A stretch of 64,000 bases of DNA from NCBI RefSeq assembly GCF_900090315.1, contig NZ_FMHZ01000002.1:4558501-4622500 (forward strand). Direction: 5' to 3'. Origin of the DNA: Micromonospora citrea (GTDB lineage: Bacteria; Actinomycetota; Actinomycetes; Mycobacteriales; Micromonosporaceae). Made by a program: the position numbers and the translations under genes. Shown piece by piece: positions 52,709 to 63,800 of the stretch (positions are counted from its first letter, which is position 1; each line of letters starts with the position of its first letter). The notes beneath the pieces were generated by a model. It saw only the letters and a program-made list of their open reading frames with translations. It was not told the origin of the DNA and made no database searches.

Positions 52709-54715
52709 ATGACCGAGTACGAGTCCGACCCGCAGCGCCGGCCGGCCGCCACCGACGCCGAGCCGTCGCACCCCACCGCCGAGCTGCCCCGCGCCGAGCG
52801 CGCGCAGTCCGACTCCCCGTCGGCCGCCGACACCGTGGCCATGGAGACCGTGGCCTCCGGCCCCGGCGGTTCCGCCCCGGCGCCCGGCGAGGCGTCCCGT
52901 ACCGCCGGGCCCGGCGCGACCGCCGAGCTGCCGGCCGCCTCCGACGCGGCCCTCCGTGCCCCGGAGCCGGTTCGCGCGCCCGACGCGGCCCCTGCCGCCC
53001 CGGCCTCCGCCGGCCCGGCCCCGGCCTCCACCGGCCCGGCCCCGGCCTCCACCGGCCCGGCCCCGGCCTCCACCGGCCCGGCCCCGGCCTCCACCGGCCC
53101 GGCCCCGGCCTCCACCGGCCCGGCCCCGGCCTCCACCGGCCCGGCCCCGGCCTCCACCGGCCCGGCCCCGGCCTCCGCCGGCCCGGCCCCGGCCTCCGCC
53201 GGCCCGGCCCCGGCCTCCGCCGGCCCGGCCCCGGCCTCCGCCGGCCCGGCCCCGGCCTCCGCCGGCCCGGCCCCGGCCTCCGCCGGCCCGGCCCCGGCCT
53301 CCGCCGGCCCGGCCCCGGCCTCCGCCGGCCCGGCCCCGGCACCCGGGTCGCCGGTGCCGGGCTCCTCCGCCGCCCCGGCCGCCTGGTCCGCCCCGGCGGG
53401 CCCGTCGGCCCCGGCGGGCCCGTCCGCCCCCGCCGGCCCGTTTGCGCCGGCGGCCACCCCGTCCTATCCGGGCGGGCCCCGGCCCGCGGGGCACCCCCAG
53501 GGCCAGCCCGGCCACCCGCCGGCCGCCGCGCACCCCGGCGCGCCGTATCACGGCCAGCAGCAGTCCGGCTGGAGTGGGGGACAGCCGGGCCCGGGCTACG
53601 GCCAGCACGCGGGCCAGTACCAGCCGGGCCAGCCCTGGGCGCCCGCGCCGGCGGCCGCTCCCCGGCCGGGCCGGATCGCCAAGCTCGCCGGCGCCGGCGT
53701 CGCGGTCTTCGCCCTGATGCTCGGCTCGGGCGTGGCCGGCGGCGCGCTCGCGCTCGCCGTCGACGACGACTCCGGGATCACGCGCACCTACTCGGCGGCT
53801 CCCGTGATCAACGGCGCCGACCTGCCCCGGATCGCCGCCGCGGTCCAGCCCAGCGTGGTCTCCATCGCCACCGACAGCGGCGAGGGTTCCGGCGTGATCC
53901 TCACCGCCGACGGTTTCGTGCTCACCAACAACCACGTGGTGGCCTCCGCCGGCCGGGACAGCGTCCGGGTGGTCTTCGCCGACGGCAAGACCGCCGAGGC
54001 GCGGATCGTCGGCACGGACCCGAAGACCGACCTCGCGGTGGTGCGGGCCACCGGCGTCAGCGACCTGAAGCCGGCGACGTTCGGCGACAGCGACGGGATG
54101 CAGGTCGGCGACCAGGTGCTCGCCCTCGGCAGCCCGCTGGGCCTGCAGGGTTCGGTCACCGCCGGCATCCTCAGCGCCCGGGACCGCACCATCCAGGCCG
54201 GCAGCGGCCAGCAGCGGCAGGAGCCGGGCCAGGGCGCCAGCTCGATCGCCGGGCTGCTCCAGACCGACGCGCCGATCAACCCGGGCAACTCCGGCGGCGC
54301 CCTGGTCAACACCCGCGGCGAGGTGATCGGCATCAACACCGCGATCGCCACCGCCGGTCAGGGCAGCACCGGCAACATCGGCGTCGGGTTCGCGATCCCC
54401 AGCAACAAGGCCAAGGACGTCGCCGGCAAGCTCCAGCGCGGCGAGAAGGTGAGCCACCCGTCGCTCGGGGTCAGCGTGACGGCCGCCGAGGGCGGCGGGG
54501 CCCTGGTCGCCGCCGTCACCTCCGGCAGCGCCGCCGAGAAGGCCGGGCTCCAGCGCGGCGACGTGATCACCCGGTTCGGCGACAAGGTGGTCAACGACTC
54601 CGACGACCTGGTCGGCGCGGTGCAGGCCGGCAAGGTCGGCGACCGGGTCGAGGTGACCTACAAGCGCAACGGCGCCGAGTCCAGGGCAACCGTGACGCTC
54701 GCCGAGACGTCGTAA
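52709..54715 (+). CDS. HtrA/DegP-type membrane serine protease with long low-complexity N-terminus
   Basis: 668 aa. The cytoplasmic N-terminus (about 320 residues) is Ala/Pro-rich, including 16 near-identical GPAPAS(T/A) units and a Pro/Gly/Gln/Tyr stretch. One helix follows (LAGAGVAVFALMLGSGVAGGALALAV). The trypsin-like domain has the triad H409 (LTNNHVV), D441 (KTDLAVV) and S528 (NPGNSGGAL). A C-terminal PDZ domain (HPSLGVSVTAAEGGGALVAAVTSGSAAEKAGLQRGDVITRF) completes a DegP-like protease. It should sit in the membrane with the protease outside. Regulation by the adjacent PhoP-like system is inferred from the repeats. Confidence 0.92.
   Translation: MTEYESDPQRRPAATDAEPSHPTAELPRAERAQSDSPSAADTVAMETVASGPGGSAPAPGEASRTAGPGATAELPAASDAALRAPEPVRAPDAAPAAPASAGPAPASTGPAPASTGPAPASTGPAPASTGPAPASTGPAPASTGPAPASTGPAPASAGPAPASAGPAPASAGPAPASAGPAPASAGPAPASAGPAPASAGPAPASAGPAPAPGSPVPGSSAAPAAWSAPAGPSAPAGPSAPAGPFAPAATPSYPGGPRPAGHPQGQPGHPPAAAHPGAPYHGQQQSGWSGGQPGPGYGQHAGQYQPGQPWAPAPAAAPRPGRIAKLAGAGVAVFALMLGSGVAGGALALAVDDDSGITRTYSAAPVINGADLPRIAAAVQPSVVSIATDSGEGSGVILTADGFVLTNNHVVASAGRDSVRVVFADGKTAEARIVGTDPKTDLAVVRATGVSDLKPATFGDSDGMQVGDQVLALGSPLGLQGSVTAGILSARDRTIQAGSGQQRQEPGQGASSIAGLLQTDAPINPGNSGGALVNTRGEVIGINTAIATAGQGSTGNIGVGFAIPSNKAKDVAGKLQRGEKVSHPSLGVSVTAAEGGGALVAAVTSGSAAEKAGLQRGDVITRFGDKVVNDSDDLVGAVQAGKVGDRVEVTYKRNGAESRATVTLAETS
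53001..53340 (+). repeat. 21-bp coding minisatellite in the HtrA gene
   Basis: Sixteen tandem 21-bp units encode GPAPAS plus T or A. The variant codon comes in blocks: A (first unit), then T in seven units, then A in eight. The otherwise near-identical nucleotide sequence points to recent expansion or gene conversion. Confidence 0.95.
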
Positions 54716-54745
54716 CCCGTAACCGGAACTTTCCTCCTCCCTCCG

Positions 54746-54790
54746 GCGGCGGGTGGCGGGGCCAAGGGGGTTGGCTCCGTCACCCGCCGC
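54746..54790 (+). terminator. Terminator after the HtrA gene
   Basis: Arms GCGGCGGGTG (54746-54755) and CACCCGCCGC (54781-54790) with a further stem GGGGCCAA/TTGGCTCC inside. It lies 30 nt past the stop. Confidence 0.75.
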
Positions 54791-54891
54791 TCTCTCCTCG
54801 GACGGCGGTTCACCCGGTGCGGGTGAACCGCCGTCACCCGTCCTGGCGGCAGGGTCGGTGGCAGACCCGGCGAGGCGTACGGAGGGGTGCG

Positions 54892-55563
54892 ATGACCACG
54901 GCAGCGGCCGTCCGGACCGACGAGCGGATCCAGCGGGACGTGCTCGACGAGCTGGCCTGGGACGCCCAGGTGCAGCCGAACGACATCGGGGTGACCGTGG
55001 CCGACGGCGTGGTCACCCTGACCGGATGGGTGGACGGCTACGCCCGCAGGTGGGCGGCGCAACGCTGCGCCCAGCGCGTACGCGGGGTGCGGGCGGTCGC
55101 CGACGACATCGAGGTGCGCCTGCCGGGCGAGGCGGGGCGTACGGACGCCGAGATCGCGATCGCCGCGAGCCGGGCCCTGGAGTGGGACAGCTTCGTCCCC
55201 GCCGAGCGGCTGGACGTCACCGTGGCCAACGGCTGGGTGATGCTGCGGGGCGAGGTGGAGTTCGGCTGGCAGCGGCGTACCGCCGAACGGGAGCTGCGCC
55301 GGCTGCGCGGCGTACGCGGGGTGACCAACCTGGTCGAGGTGCGGCCCGCCGGCCGCCCCGACACCGAGCGGATCCGGCACGACCTGCGGCGGGCGCTGCT
55401 GCGGGGCATCGGCACGGAACGCGTGACCGTCGAGCTGGACGGCGACACGGTCGTCCTCGGCGGGGTGGTCCGGTCCTGGTGGGAGCGGGACGAGGCGGAG
55501 CGGATGGCCTGGTCGACCGAGGGCGTGCGGGCGGTGCGGGACCAGCTCCTCGTGGGCGGGTGA
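54892..55563 (+). CDS. Triple BON-domain protein
   Basis: 223 aa with three BON repeats: VTVADGVVTLTGWVDGYARRWAAQRCAQRVRGVRAVADDIEV; VTVANGWVMLRGEVEFGWQRRTAERELRRLRGVRGVTNLVEV; VTVELDGDTVVLGGVVRSWWERDEAERMAWSTEGVRAVRDQLLV. No signal peptide; cytosolic. BON domains bind phospholipids or other small hydrophobic ligands; the role is unknown. GGAGGGG lies just before the ATG at 54892. Confidence 0.87.
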   Translation: MTTAAAVRTDERIQRDVLDELAWDAQVQPNDIGVTVADGVVTLTGWVDGYARRWAAQRCAQRVRGVRAVADDIEVRLPGEAGRTDAEIAIAASRALEWDSFVPAERLDVTVANGWVMLRGEVEFGWQRRTAERELRRLRGVRGVTNLVEVRPAGRPDTERIRHDLRRALLRGIGTERVTVELDGDTVVLGGVVRSWWERDEAERMAWSTEGVRAVRDQLLVGG

Positions 55564-55697
55564 GCGCCCGGCCTGTCCGGTTTAGTGGTGCGCCCCGTCG
55601 GGAAGACGTCGCCGATCCCGCCGAGGGCGGGAACCGGTCGCGGCGCCCGTCCGGGCCGTCCACCACACCAGTGACCGACGGGGGAGGACTCGTGGCC

Positions 55698-56810
55698 ATG
55701 AACCACCTGCCGACCGACCGCGTGGCGCGCCGGCCGCTGCGGATCGCGATGGTGGTCCCGCCGTGGCTGTCGGTGCCGCCGCCGGGCTACGGCGGGCTGG
55801 AACAGGTGGTGACCGGGCTGGTGGACGCGTTGGTCGACCGGGGCCACGCGGTGACCCTCTTCGGCGCGGGCCGGGAGCACGGGACCAGCGCCGCCTTCGT
55901 CTCCACGGCGCCCGACCTCCAGTACGAACGCCTCGGCGAGTCGCTGCCCGAGCTGGCCCACCTGGCCCGGGTCAACCACCTCGTCGACGCGGCCGACTTC
56001 GACGTCGTCCACGACCACACCACGATCGGCCCGCTGGTCGCCGGTCGCCGGGCCGTGCCCACCGTGGCCACCGTGCACGGCAACCCCGTCGGCGAGTACG
56101 GCGACGTGCTCAGCGACACCGACCGGGGCGTCGGGCTGGTCGCCATCTCCCACGCCCAGCGCCGGCTCAACCCGCGGCTGCCCTGGGTCGGCACCGTGCA
56201 CAACGCGATGGACGTCCGGGGCATCCCGCACAAGACGGCGCCCAGCCACGGGCCGGTCCTCTGGCTGGCCCGCTTCAGCCCCGACAAGGGCCCGGACGCC
56301 GCGATCCGCGCGTGCCGGGCGGCAGGCCTGCCGCTCGTGCTCGCCGGCAAGTGCAACGAGCCCGCCGAGCGTCGCTACTTCGACCAGGTGGTCCGGCCCA
56401 TGCTCGACGACGACGTCCGCGTCGTGCTCGACGCCGACCGGGCCGAGGCGCTGCGGCTGCTGGTCGAGGCCCGTTGCCTGATCATGCCGATCCAGTGGGA
56501 GGAGCCGTTCGGCATGGTGATGGTGGAGGCCATGGCGACCGGCACGCCGGTGGTGGCGCTGAACCGGGGGGCCGTGCCGGAACTCGTCCGGCCCGGGGTG
56601 ACGGGCGTGATCTGCGATCGCCCGGACGACCTGCCCGGCGCGCTGCGCGCCGCGCCCGACCTCGACCCGGCGGCCTGCGTCGCGCACGTGGCACGGAACT
56701 TCACCACCGAGCAGATCGCCGCCGGCTACGAGCAGGTGTACCAGCGTTTCACCGCCGCCGCGGCCCGCTCCGGCGAGGTCCGGGAGCCGGTTCGCGCGGC
56801 GGCGCGCTGA
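55698..56810 (+). CDS. Glycosyltransferase family 4
   Basis: 370 aa. GT-B fold: N-terminal VPPWLSVPPPGYGGLEQVVTGLVDALVDRGHAVTLFGAG, then HGNPVGEYG and ISHAQRRLNP; the nucleotide-sugar domain has LWLARFSPDKGPDAAIRACRAAGLPLVLAGK, and the C-terminal E-X7-E region is WEEPFGMVMVEAMATGTPVVALNRGAVPELV. Donor and acceptor unknown. An upstream in-frame GTG at 55692 is an alternative start (GGGGAGG is 4 nt before it and 10 nt before the ATG). Confidence 0.9.
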   Translation: MNHLPTDRVARRPLRIAMVVPPWLSVPPPGYGGLEQVVTGLVDALVDRGHAVTLFGAGREHGTSAAFVSTAPDLQYERLGESLPELAHLARVNHLVDAADFDVVHDHTTIGPLVAGRRAVPTVATVHGNPVGEYGDVLSDTDRGVGLVAISHAQRRLNPRLPWVGTVHNAMDVRGIPHKTAPSHGPVLWLARFSPDKGPDAAIRACRAAGLPLVLAGKCNEPAERRYFDQVVRPMLDDDVRVVLDADRAEALRLLVEARCLIMPIQWEEPFGMVMVEAMATGTPVVALNRGAVPELVRPGVTGVICDRPDDLPGALRAAPDLDPAACVAHVARNFTTEQIAAGYEQVYQRFTAAAARSGEVREPVRAAAR

Positions 56811-56901
56811 CCTGGGTCGGTGGCGGGCGTACGGCCCGGTCGGGTCTGGGTGGCGGCGAGCGCGGTGAGCGCGCGGTCGAGGCGGCGGGCGTACGGCCCG
56901 G

Positions 56902-58500
<1,599 letters not shown>

Positions 58501-58666
58501 GGAATCGCACCTGCCTCGCTGTGGGAGCGCTATCAGGTTGCGTGAATGTGTCCGGCCTGTCAACGCCCGCCGCACCAGCGCGAGGAAGGCCCCCCTGCTC
58601 GGGGACGAGGCACGTTCCGCACGCCTGTCGGAAGGGGCGGTGCGGGCGCGTGCCAGGATGGGGCGC

Positions 58667-59500
58667 ATGGCGCGGGGACCGGTGGCGTTCGTGCTCGGGG
58701 GCGGGGGAGTCCTCGGCGCGGTCGAGGTGGGGATGCTGCGTGCCCTGTTCCGGGCCGGGATCCGGCCCGACATGGTGCTCGGCACGTCGATCGGGGCGGT
58801 CAACGGCGCGCTGGTCGCCGCCGAACCCTCCGAGTCGGTCACCGACCGGCTGGTCCGGCTCTGGGCCTCGCCGGAGGCCAGCGAGGTCTACGGCGACTCG
58901 GTGGCGCGGCAGCTGCGCCGGTTCGCCGCCCGGACCCACCTGCACTCGCCCCGCCCGCTGCGCAAGCTGCTGGAGAGCGAGCTGGGCGCGGAGACCACCT
59001 TCGCCGACCTCCAGGTGCCGTTCCGCTGCTGCGCGGCCAACATCGAACGCGCCGCCGAGCACTGGTTCCACAGTGGGCCCCTGGTGCCGGCCGTGCTCGC
59101 GTCCGCCTCGGTGCCGGGGCTGCTGCCGCCGGCCCGGATCGGCGACGAGCACTTCGTCGACGGCGGGATCGTCAACTCGATCCCGATCGGCGAGGCGGTC
59201 GCGGCGGGCGCCGGCCGGATCTTCGTACTTCAGGTGGGCCGGATCGAACGGGAGCTGAGCCCGCCCCGCCGGCCCTGGGAGATCGCGCAGGTCGCGTTCG
59301 AGATCGCCCGGCGGCACCGGTTCGCCCGCGAGATGGCCGCCCTGCCCGACGGGGTCGAGGTGCACGTGCTGCCCACCGGCGGGCTGAACCCACGCGACGA
59401 CACCCCGTGGGCCTACCGCGACATGGCGGCGGTGGGACGGCGGATCAGCCGGGCCTACACGGCCTCGCGGCACTACCTGGCCACCCAACTGGAGCGCTGA
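58667..59500 (+). CDS. Patatin-like phospholipase
   Basis: 277 aa. Oxyanion hole VLGGGGVLGAVEVG, nucleophile GTSIGAV (Ser), DGGIVNSIP (Asp of the dyad) – complete patatin catalytic site. A cytosolic lipid acyl hydrolase in this family. Start ATG 58667 (MARGPVAF) with CAGGAT 7 nt upstream, or ATG 58658 two or three codons earlier. Its stop and the next start overlap (TGATG), pointing to joint membrane-lipid function. Confidence 0.88.
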   Translation: MARGPVAFVLGGGGVLGAVEVGMLRALFRAGIRPDMVLGTSIGAVNGALVAAEPSESVTDRLVRLWASPEASEVYGDSVARQLRRFAARTHLHSPRPLRKLLESELGAETTFADLQVPFRCCAANIERAAEHWFHSGPLVPAVLASASVPGLLPPARIGDEHFVDGGIVNSIPIGEAVAAGAGRIFVLQVGRIERELSPPRRPWEIAQVAFEIARRHRFAREMAALPDGVEVHVLPTGGLNPRDDTPWAYRDMAAVGRRISRAYTASRHYLATQLER

Positions 59501-60516
59501 TGCCCCTCCCGCCGCGGTGGGTACGCCGGCTGATCCTGGCCCCCGGCGCGGTGCTGCTCGCCTTCCTCGTGGTGACCACCCTGCCGGTGTGGGCGCTCCT
59601 CGCGGCGGCGGCCTCGCCGCTGGTCCCGGGCCGGCTGCGGCCGCTGCGACTGCTCTGGATCGGCTGCGTCTACCTGGTCTGGGACGCGGCGGCGCTGCTC
59701 GCGCTCTTCGGGCTCTGGGTCGGCTCCGGCTTCGGCTGGCGGGTCCGCTCGCCGGCCTTCCAGCGGGCGCACTACCTGCTCGCCGGCTGGTTCCTGCGGG
59801 TGCTCTTCTGGCAGGCACGCTGGACGCTGCACCTGAACATCGACGTGGTGGGCACCGACCCGGACACGGCGCTGCCCGGGCGGCCCGAGCTGGTGCTCTG
59901 CCGGCACGCCGGGCCCGGCGACTCGTTCATCCTGATCCACGCCCTGGTGAACTGGTTCAACCGGGAGCCGCGGATCGTGCTCAAGGACAGCCTCCAGTGG
60001 GACCCGGCGATCGACGTGCTGCTCAACCGCCTGCCCAACCGCTTCCTCGCGCCCGGCCCGGACGGGCGGGGCTCGGTGACCGAGCAGATCGGGCACCTGG
60101 CCGAAGGGCTGGACGACGACGACGCGTTCGTGATCTTTCCGGAGGGCGGCAACTTCACCCCCGGTCGCCGGCTGCGGGCCATCGCCCGGCTGCGCGGGCT
60201 GGGCCTGGAACGGATGGCGCTGCGCGCGGAGCGGATGCGGCACGTGCTCGCCCCGCAGCCCGGTGGGCTGCTCGCCGCGCTGGAAGCCGCCCCCGACGCC
60301 GGGGTGATCTTCGTGGCGCACACCGGACTGGACCGGATGCTCACCGTCGCCGACGTGTGGCGGGAGCTGCCGATGGACAAGCGGATCGTGATGCGGTTCT
60401 GGTCGGTGCCGCCGGAGCAGGTGCCGACCGGCAGGCAGGAGCGGATCGACTGGCTCTTCGACTGGTGGGCGCGGATCGACGAGTGGATCGCGGCCAATCG
60501 GGACGGCGCCGCGTAG
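59500..60516 (+). CDS. 1-acylglycerol-3-phosphate O-acyltransferase-like membrane protein
   Basis: 338 aa. Two N-terminal helices (LILAPGAVLLAFLVVTTLPVWALLAAAASPL; LLWIGCVYLVWDAAALLALFGLWV). Acyltransferase boxes: CRHAGPGDSF (H-X4-D), KDSLQWDPAIDVLLNRLPNRFL and VIFPEGGNFTPGRRLRA (EG box), VAHTGLD near the end. Overlaps the patatin gene by 1 nt. Together they could remodel phospholipid acyl chains, the patatin removing and this enzyme adding a chain. Exact substrate unknown. Confidence 0.87.
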   Translation: MPLPPRWVRRLILAPGAVLLAFLVVTTLPVWALLAAAASPLVPGRLRPLRLLWIGCVYLVWDAAALLALFGLWVGSGFGWRVRSPAFQRAHYLLAGWFLRVLFWQARWTLHLNIDVVGTDPDTALPGRPELVLCRHAGPGDSFILIHALVNWFNREPRIVLKDSLQWDPAIDVLLNRLPNRFLAPGPDGRGSVTEQIGHLAEGLDDDDAFVIFPEGGNFTPGRRLRAIARLRGLGLERMALRAERMRHVLAPQPGGLLAALEAAPDAGVIFVAHTGLDRMLTVADVWRELPMDKRIVMRFWSVPPEQVPTGRQERIDWLFDWWARIDEWIAANRDGAA

Positions 60517-60519
60517 GGT
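60514..60519 (+). promoter_or_regulatory. Leaderless -10 (TAGGGT) of cutA overlapping the upstream stop
   Basis: TAGGGT begins on the TAG stop of the acyltransferase gene and lies 6 nt before the cutA GTG. One sequence serves as stop codon and promoter. Confidence 0.5.
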
Positions 60520-60525
60520 GCGCTC

Positions 60526-60846
60526 GTGGACCAGATCTGCGTGGTGACGACGGTGGTGGACGCGCGGTCGGTCGCCGACGTGCTGGCGGCCGCGGCCGTC
60601 GCCGGGCGGCTGGCGGCCTGCGCGCAGGTGGGCGGCCAGGTGGACAGCACCTACTGGTGGCGTTCGGGGGTGGAGACCAGCACCGAGTGGTCGGTGCAGT
60701 TCAAGACCGCGCCGGACCGGGCCGCCGCGCTGGTGGAGCAGATCCGGGCCAGCCATCCGTACGAGGTGCCGGAGATCCTCGTGAGCCGGGTGGACAGCGG
60801 CGACCCCGCGTACGCCGCCTGGGTGCACGAGCACACCCGCCCCTGA
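60526..60846 (+). CDS. cutA: Divalent-cation tolerance protein CutA
   Basis: 106 aa, the usual CutA1 length. Signature regions: [81 protein letters not shown]. Trimeric, ferredoxin-like, binds copper and other ions; exact role debated. Read from a leaderless GTG. It lies downstream of the lipid genes but has its own promoter. Confidence 0.92.
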   Translation: MDQICVVTTVVDARSVADVLAAAAVAGRLAACAQVGGQVDSTYWWRSGVETSTEWSVQFKTAPDRAAALVEQIRASHPYEVPEILVSRVDSGDPAYAAWVHEHTRP

Positions 60847-60893
60847 GTACGCGCACTCTGGGCCGGTGACGGCCGCCGGCCGAGAATGGCCGG

Positions 60894-63800
60894 GTGCAGA
60901 ACCTCGGCTACCCCTGTCCCGCCTGCGGCGCGCCGGCCGACCTCGCCTCCGGCTGCTCCGGTTGCGGGCTGCCGCCGTATCCGCGGGCCGCCGAGGTGAT
61001 CCGACTCGACGGGGAGATCGTCGCGCTCGTCGGCGAGACCGAGCGGGCCCGTGCGGCGTACCAGGGGCTGGTCGACCGGCTGGCGGCGAGCCGGCGGCGT
61101 CGCGCGGAGCTGGCCGCCGCGATCAGGGCGGAGTTCCCCGGCCCGGCCGCGCGCCCGACGCCGGCCGCGCCTCCGATGCCCGCCCACCCGACGCCCGCCG
61201 CGCGCCCGGTGCCGGCCCACCCGACGCCCGCCGCGCGCCCGGTGCCGGCCCACCCGGTGCCGGCCCACCCGGTGCCGGCCCACCCGGTGCCGGCCCACGC
61301 GGGGGCGGCGTGGCCGGGGCGAGGGCCGGTCGCGCCGGTTCCCGCGTCGGTCGGCGCGGTCGTGGGCGGGGCGGAGACCTCGACCCGGACGGTGCAGAGC
61401 CTGCTGTTCGTCCTCGGCGGACTGCTGCTGGGCACCGCGGCGGTGGTCTTCACGGCGGTCGCCTGGGCGGCGGTCGGGGTCGCCGGCCGGGCCCTGATCC
61501 TGGCCGCGTTCACCGCGCTCGCCCTGGCCGCGCCCCTGGTGGCGGTGCGTCGGCGGCTGCGCGGCACCGCGGAGACGTTCGCCGCGGTGGGGCTGCTGCT
61601 GGTGCTTCTCGACGGGTACGCCGCCTGGTCGGTGGACCTGTTCGGGGTGGCCGGCTGGCCCGCCACCCGCTACGCCGCGCTGGTCGGGGGGGCCGGCGCG
61701 GCGGTCGCCGTCGGGTACGCCCGGCTCAGTGGGCTGACCGTGCCGTGGTTCGCGGCGCTGGTGACCGCGCAGCCGGTGCTGCCCCTGCTCGCCGCCGGCG
61801 CCCGGCCGGACGCCGCCGGCTGGGCGGTGGTCCTCGTCGGAGTGGCGCTGCTGAACCTGGCGGTGCTGGCCGCGCTGCGCCGCCGGAGCCAGCCGGCGGG
61901 CGGAACGGGGGAGCGTCCGGCGGTCCTCGCCGGGCGCGTCCTCGCCTGGGTCGGGTACGCCGCCGCGCTGGCGTTCGCCGCGGGCGGCGCGCTGGTGCCG
62001 CTGACCGTCGGCCGGGCCGCCGGCACCCCGCTGCTGGCCGGTGCGCCCCTGCTGCTGGTGGCGCTGACGCTGCTCGGCGCGGCGCTGCTCACCGGCGGGC
62101 GGGTGTTCCGCGCCGTCGCCGCCGGGGCGCTGGTGCCGGTGCTGGCCGGCGTGGTCGTCCGCCCGATCGCGGAGCTGTGGCCCTCGCCGGCGCCGCTGCT
62201 CGCGGCGCTCGTCGTGGTGGCGCTCGCCGGCGCGGTGCGGCTGCTGCCCGCCGGGTGGCGGACCGGTCCCCGGTTCGGCGCGCTGCTGGTGGCCGGCGGG
62301 ACGGCCCAGCTCACCGTGCTGGTGGTCGTCCTGCTCGCCGGCGCCACGGCGGTCCGGTCGCTGCCCCCGTGGCAGGACGCCGCCGCCGGCCCGGACCTCG
62401 CGCGGGGATGGCAGTTGCCGCTGACTGTCGCGTTGGCGCTCGCGGCCCTGGGACTGCTGCTGCCCCGCGCCGCCCGGTCGCCGCTCGCCGCGTTCGGCGT
62501 GGCGGCAGTCGTGCTCGCGGCGCCCGCGGCCTGGCCGTCGCCGTGGCCGGCGGTGGTGGCCCTGGACCTGGCGGCGGGGGCGGGCCTGCTGGCCGTCGCG
62601 GTGGGTCGGGCGGGCGTCCGGTCCTGGACGGTGGCGACCGCGGCGACGTCCGGGGTCGTCCTGCTCGGGCACGGGCTGCTGGTGGGGCTCGCGGCCCCCG
62701 TCGGCGCGGGGGCGGCGCTCGCGGTGCTCCTCGCCGTCGGGCTCGCCGCGGCCGCCGCCGGACGGCGGGGCACGGCCGTCCAGCGTGGGGTCGCCGGGGT
62801 CTCCCTGGCCGTCGCGCCGCTCGCGGCGCCGGCCGGCGCGGCCGTCGCCCTGATCGCCGCCGGGGCACCGGCCTGGTGGCAGGCGCGGGCGGCGCTCGCC
62901 GCCGTCGTGCTGCTGCCGGCCGGGCTGCTCGCGGTCCGTCGGCACTGGCCCGACCTGCGGGCGTACGGCGGTGTCGCGCTCGCCGTGGCGGTCACGCTGG
63001 TCGGGTCGGCGCCGCTGGTCGTGCCGGCTGACGAGCCGGTGACCCTCTACGCCGCCGTGGCGGTCCTGCTGGCGGCGCTGGGCGGTGCGGCGTGCCCGGG
63101 CGTCGTCCTGCGGGTGGCCGGCGTCGGACTGCTGGTGATCTCCGTCGTCGCCGCCGCGCCGGTCGCGCTCACGGTGCTCCTCGCCCCGTACGGCGGGGTG
63201 GCGCCCTGGTCCGGTGCGCCGGACGTCGAGCCCGCGCCGGAGGCGTTCCCCGCCGGCGTGGCGCTGGCCGCGCTGGCGGTGGCCGCGATCCTGGCCGCCC
63301 GCCCCGGTGCGGGCGTGCCGGAAGCCGCCGGGCCCGGCGCTGGGGAGCCGGGTGTGACGCGCCCGCACCCGGGTGCGTCGGGGGTCGCCCGCCCCGACGC
63401 GAACGGCCCGCACGCCGCCGGGTCCGCCGCGCCCGCGCGCGCCGGGCGGTGGCGGGCCCCGCTGGCCGCGCTGCCGTTCGCCGCGACCGCGCTGCCGGTG
63501 CTGCTCGTGGCCGCCGGCACGCCGTGGCCGGTGGCGCCGGCCGTCACGCTGGTCGTCGGGGTGGCCGTGGTGCTGGTCGCCGCCCTGGCCGCGCCCCGCC
63601 CGTTGCTCGTCCCGGTCGGGGTGCCGGTGGGGCTGGCGCTGACCGGCTCCGGGCTGCTGGGGCTGCTGGCCACCCGGGCGGGCACCCTCGCCGGCCTGGG
63701 GGTGCTGGTGGTGGCGGCGACCGTGGTCGGTGTGGCCGCGCGCCGGGACGAGGCTCGGCTCGCCGGCTGCCTGGTGGCGGTGACCGCCGCGACGGGTCTG

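Noticed and set aside
60651..63413. 920-codon minus-strand open frame
   Set aside because: It is antisense to cutA and the large zinc-ribbon protein; composition is Arg/Gly/Gln-rich with no domain.
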